Shown in pieces: positions 5,307-6,196 of a DNA stretch of 6,196 nt; position 1 is the first letter of the stretch, and every line of letters starts with the position of its first letter. The notes beneath the pieces were generated by a model, which worked only from the letters and a program-made list of their open reading frames with translations, searched no databases and was not told the DNA's origin. The DNA lies in the NCBI GenBank assembly GCA_040754475.1, contig JBFMCN010000037.1, forward strand, positions 1-6,196, written 5' to 3'. Both the position numbers and the translations under genes were made by a program. Origin of the DNA: JAJPHY01 sp040754475. Its GTDB lineage: Bacteria; Actinomycetota; UBA4738; HRBIN12.

Positions 5307-5312
5307 ATGATA
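5307..5312 (-). promoter_or_regulatory. Candidate -10 element for the HAD-DUF2203 pair
   Basis: Minus-strand TATCAT (TANNNT, near-consensus) ends 7 nt before the HAD ATG at 5299, putting transcription start at about 5300 and giving a leaderless transcript. It lies in the 28-nt coaE-HAD gap. No clear -35 is visible. It fits the lack of a ribosome-binding site at this gene. Confidence 0.35.
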
Positions 5313-5327
5313 GCGACCGGCGGAGCC

Positions 5328-5939
5328 TCAGCCGCTTCCGCCTTTCGCTCGGGCTTGAAGGGCCTGCCAAACGCAGTCGACCTGGCCCTCGAGGTCATCG
5401 GGGGTGCCGTCGTTGTCGAGGATGAAGTCCGCGTTCTCCGCCTTGGCCTCGAGCGGCATCTGCGCGGCGATCCGCGACCGGATGGCCGGCTCTGACATCC
5501 CGCGATCCCGCATGAGGCGCTCGGCCGCGGTCTCCTCGGCCGTCGAGACGACGATCAGGACGTCGAACTCGTCGTGCATACCCGCCTCGACGAGCAGGGG
5601 CGCGCTTAGGACCACGATCCTGTCCGTCCCCCGGTATTCCTCGCAGCCCTCGTAGAAGAGTCTTCGTACCTCCGGGTGCACGATCGCCTCGAGGTCTCGG
5701 CGGGCGTCGGGATCGCCAAAGACGATCTCGGCAAGCGCCTCGCGATCGAGCTCGGCGTTCGGAGCGAGGACGTTCGGCCCGAAGCGTTCGACGACCCGGT
5801 CGTGAGCGGCCGTGCCTGGGGAGACCGCCTCGCGGGCGAGCCGATCCGCATCGAAGACCACAGCTCCGCGCTTCTCCAGCAGGCCGGCGACGGTCGACTT
5901 GCCCGAACCGATCCCGCCGGTGAGGCCGACGAGCAGCAA
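5328..5939 (-). CDS. coaE: Dephospho-CoA kinase
   Basis: CoaE phosphorylates the 3'-hydroxyl of dephospho-CoA with ATP, the last step of coenzyme A synthesis, in the cytoplasm. The 203-residue protein is of typical length. It shows the P-loop GGIGSGKS (8-15), FDADRLAREAV (29-39) near the substrate site, IVHPEVRR (86-93), VLSAPLLVEAG (110-120) leading into the lid region, RDRGMSE (144-150) and AAQMPLEAKAENADFILDN (158-176). The start is TTG at 5939; no ATG or GTG is available in frame close by, and GGAG lies 7 nt upstream inside the end of the preceding gene. It begins 4 nt after the probable rpsA stop, so the two are likely co-transcribed, an order known from actinobacteria. Confidence 0.96.
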   Translation of the reverse strand: MLLVGLTGGIGSGKSTVAGLLEKRGAVVFDADRLAREAVSPGTAAHDRVVERFGPNVLAPNAELDREALAEIVFGDPDARRDLEAIVHPEVRRLFYEGCEEYRGTDRIVVLSAPLLVEAGMHDEFDVLIVVSTAEETAAERLMRDRGMSEPAIRSRIAAQMPLEAKAENADFILDNDGTPDDLEGQVDCVWQALQARAKGGSG

Positions 5940-5943
5940 GCCG

Positions 5944-6196
5944 CTACTCCGAGCGGCCTTCGCGCCGCTTGAGGTCCTCGAGGATCGCCTCGAGCGACAC
6001 CTCCTCCTCCTCGGGCTCCTCCGGCTCGGGCGGGGGCACAGGGGCTGTTTCCTCGGGCGCCGCTTCCTCGGGGGCCGTCGGCTCAGCAGTTCCTTCTTCG
6101 GCCGCGACGGGCTCGGCTTCGGACGCGGCCGGCACTTGCGCCGGTAGCTCCTCAGCCGGAGCAGCCTCGGCGGCGCCGGCCTCGGCCGTCTCGGCC
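5944..6196 (-). CDS. rpsA: Probable 30S ribosomal protein S1 (C-terminal acidic tail, partial)
   Basis: Only the last 84 residues are visible. They are very rich in Ala, Glu and Pro (for example EEAAPEETAPVPPPEPEEPE) and end in the more ordinary segment EVSLEAILEDLKRREGRSE before a TAG at 5946-5944. No S1 RNA-binding repeat lies in the window. The call rests on context (directly upstream of coaE, 4 nt apart, as rpsA is in actinobacteria) and on actinobacterial S1 proteins often ending in acidic low-complexity tails with a short charged helix. The repeated Glu/Ala codons make the DNA GC-rich and repetitive. Another acidic-tailed protein is possible. Confidence 0.6.
   Translation of the reverse strand, partial: AETAEAGAAEAAPAEELPAQVPAASEAEPVAAEEGTAEPTAPEEAAPEETAPVPPPEPEEPEEEEVSLEAILEDLKRREGRSE

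Noticed and set aside
5300..5398. 33-codon N-terminal extension of the HAD protein
   Set aside because: It overlaps the coaE 3' end and has no family similarity; HAD proteins of this type begin a few residues before motif I, as from ATG 5299.
5812..6147. Gly/Leu/Arg-rich plus-strand frame opposite the rpsA tail
   Set aside because: Its repetitive composition is the complement of the Glu/Ala/Pro codons of the rpsA tail and it overlaps coaE.
1..6196. CRISPR arrays, tRNA/rRNA genes, insertion sequences, attachment-site repeats
   Set aside because: None seen on either strand: no regularly spaced repeats, no tRNA-like cloverleaf sequence, no transposase, and no matching direct repeats flanking the radC/hsdR junction within the window.

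Overview
The window is GC-rich (well over 60% by eye) and almost every gene lies on the minus strand, so the biological order runs from position 6196 down to 1. The series rpsA tail, coaE, HAD hydrolase, DUF2203 protein and, further on, uvrB is an actinobacterial-style housekeeping neighbourhood. Together with a single-permease amino-acid ABC transporter of a type I associate with Actinomycetota, and several apparently leaderless genes, this points to an (probably uncultured) actinobacterium. That assignment is an inference.

Layout in transcription order. (1) 6196-5944: acidic Ala/Pro/Glu-rich C-terminus of what is probably ribosomal protein S1. (2) 5939-5328: dephospho-CoA kinase (coaE), TTG start, 4 nt after the previous stop. 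(3) 5299-4604: HAD-IA hydrolase with no Shine-Dalgarno but its own likely -10. (4) 4604/4607-4233: DUF2203 protein overlapping the HAD stop. (5) 4232-4108: intergenic region with a likely extended -10 and an inverted repeat. (6) 4107-1520: a complete amino-acid uptake operon of lipoprotein binding protein, membrane permease and ATPase, tightly spaced, followed by a DinB-like four-helix-bundle protein at 1511-975. (7) 928 to about 368: the 5' third of a type I restriction hsdR gene, cut off just before its helicase motor. (8) About 371-210, on the plus strand: the 5' quarter of radC, cut at the same point and facing hsdR. (9) 209-86: a compact divergent promoter region. (10) 85-1: the first 28 codons of uvrB, running off the left edge.

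Two observations stand out. First, the uvrB-radC intergenic region holds two divergent sites that resemble the mycobacterial LexA-independent DNA-damage promoter (RecA-NDp/PafBC type, TTGTCRGTG-N8-TANNNT), both with the exact 8-nt spacing and both placed for (near-)leaderless transcripts. Second, radC and hsdR have both lost their 3' parts and meet tail to tail at about 366-372. A single deletion between convergent genes would produce this, as would a misassembly; the sequence alone cannot separate the two.

Across the window, the four genes without a Shine-Dalgarno sequence (uvrB, radC, hsdR, HAD) all have TANNNT ending 6-8 nt before the start codon. Most of the other starts show a Shine-Dalgarno or a stop/start overlap, the permease start being uncertain. 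The window therefore seems to mix leaderless and led or coupled translation.
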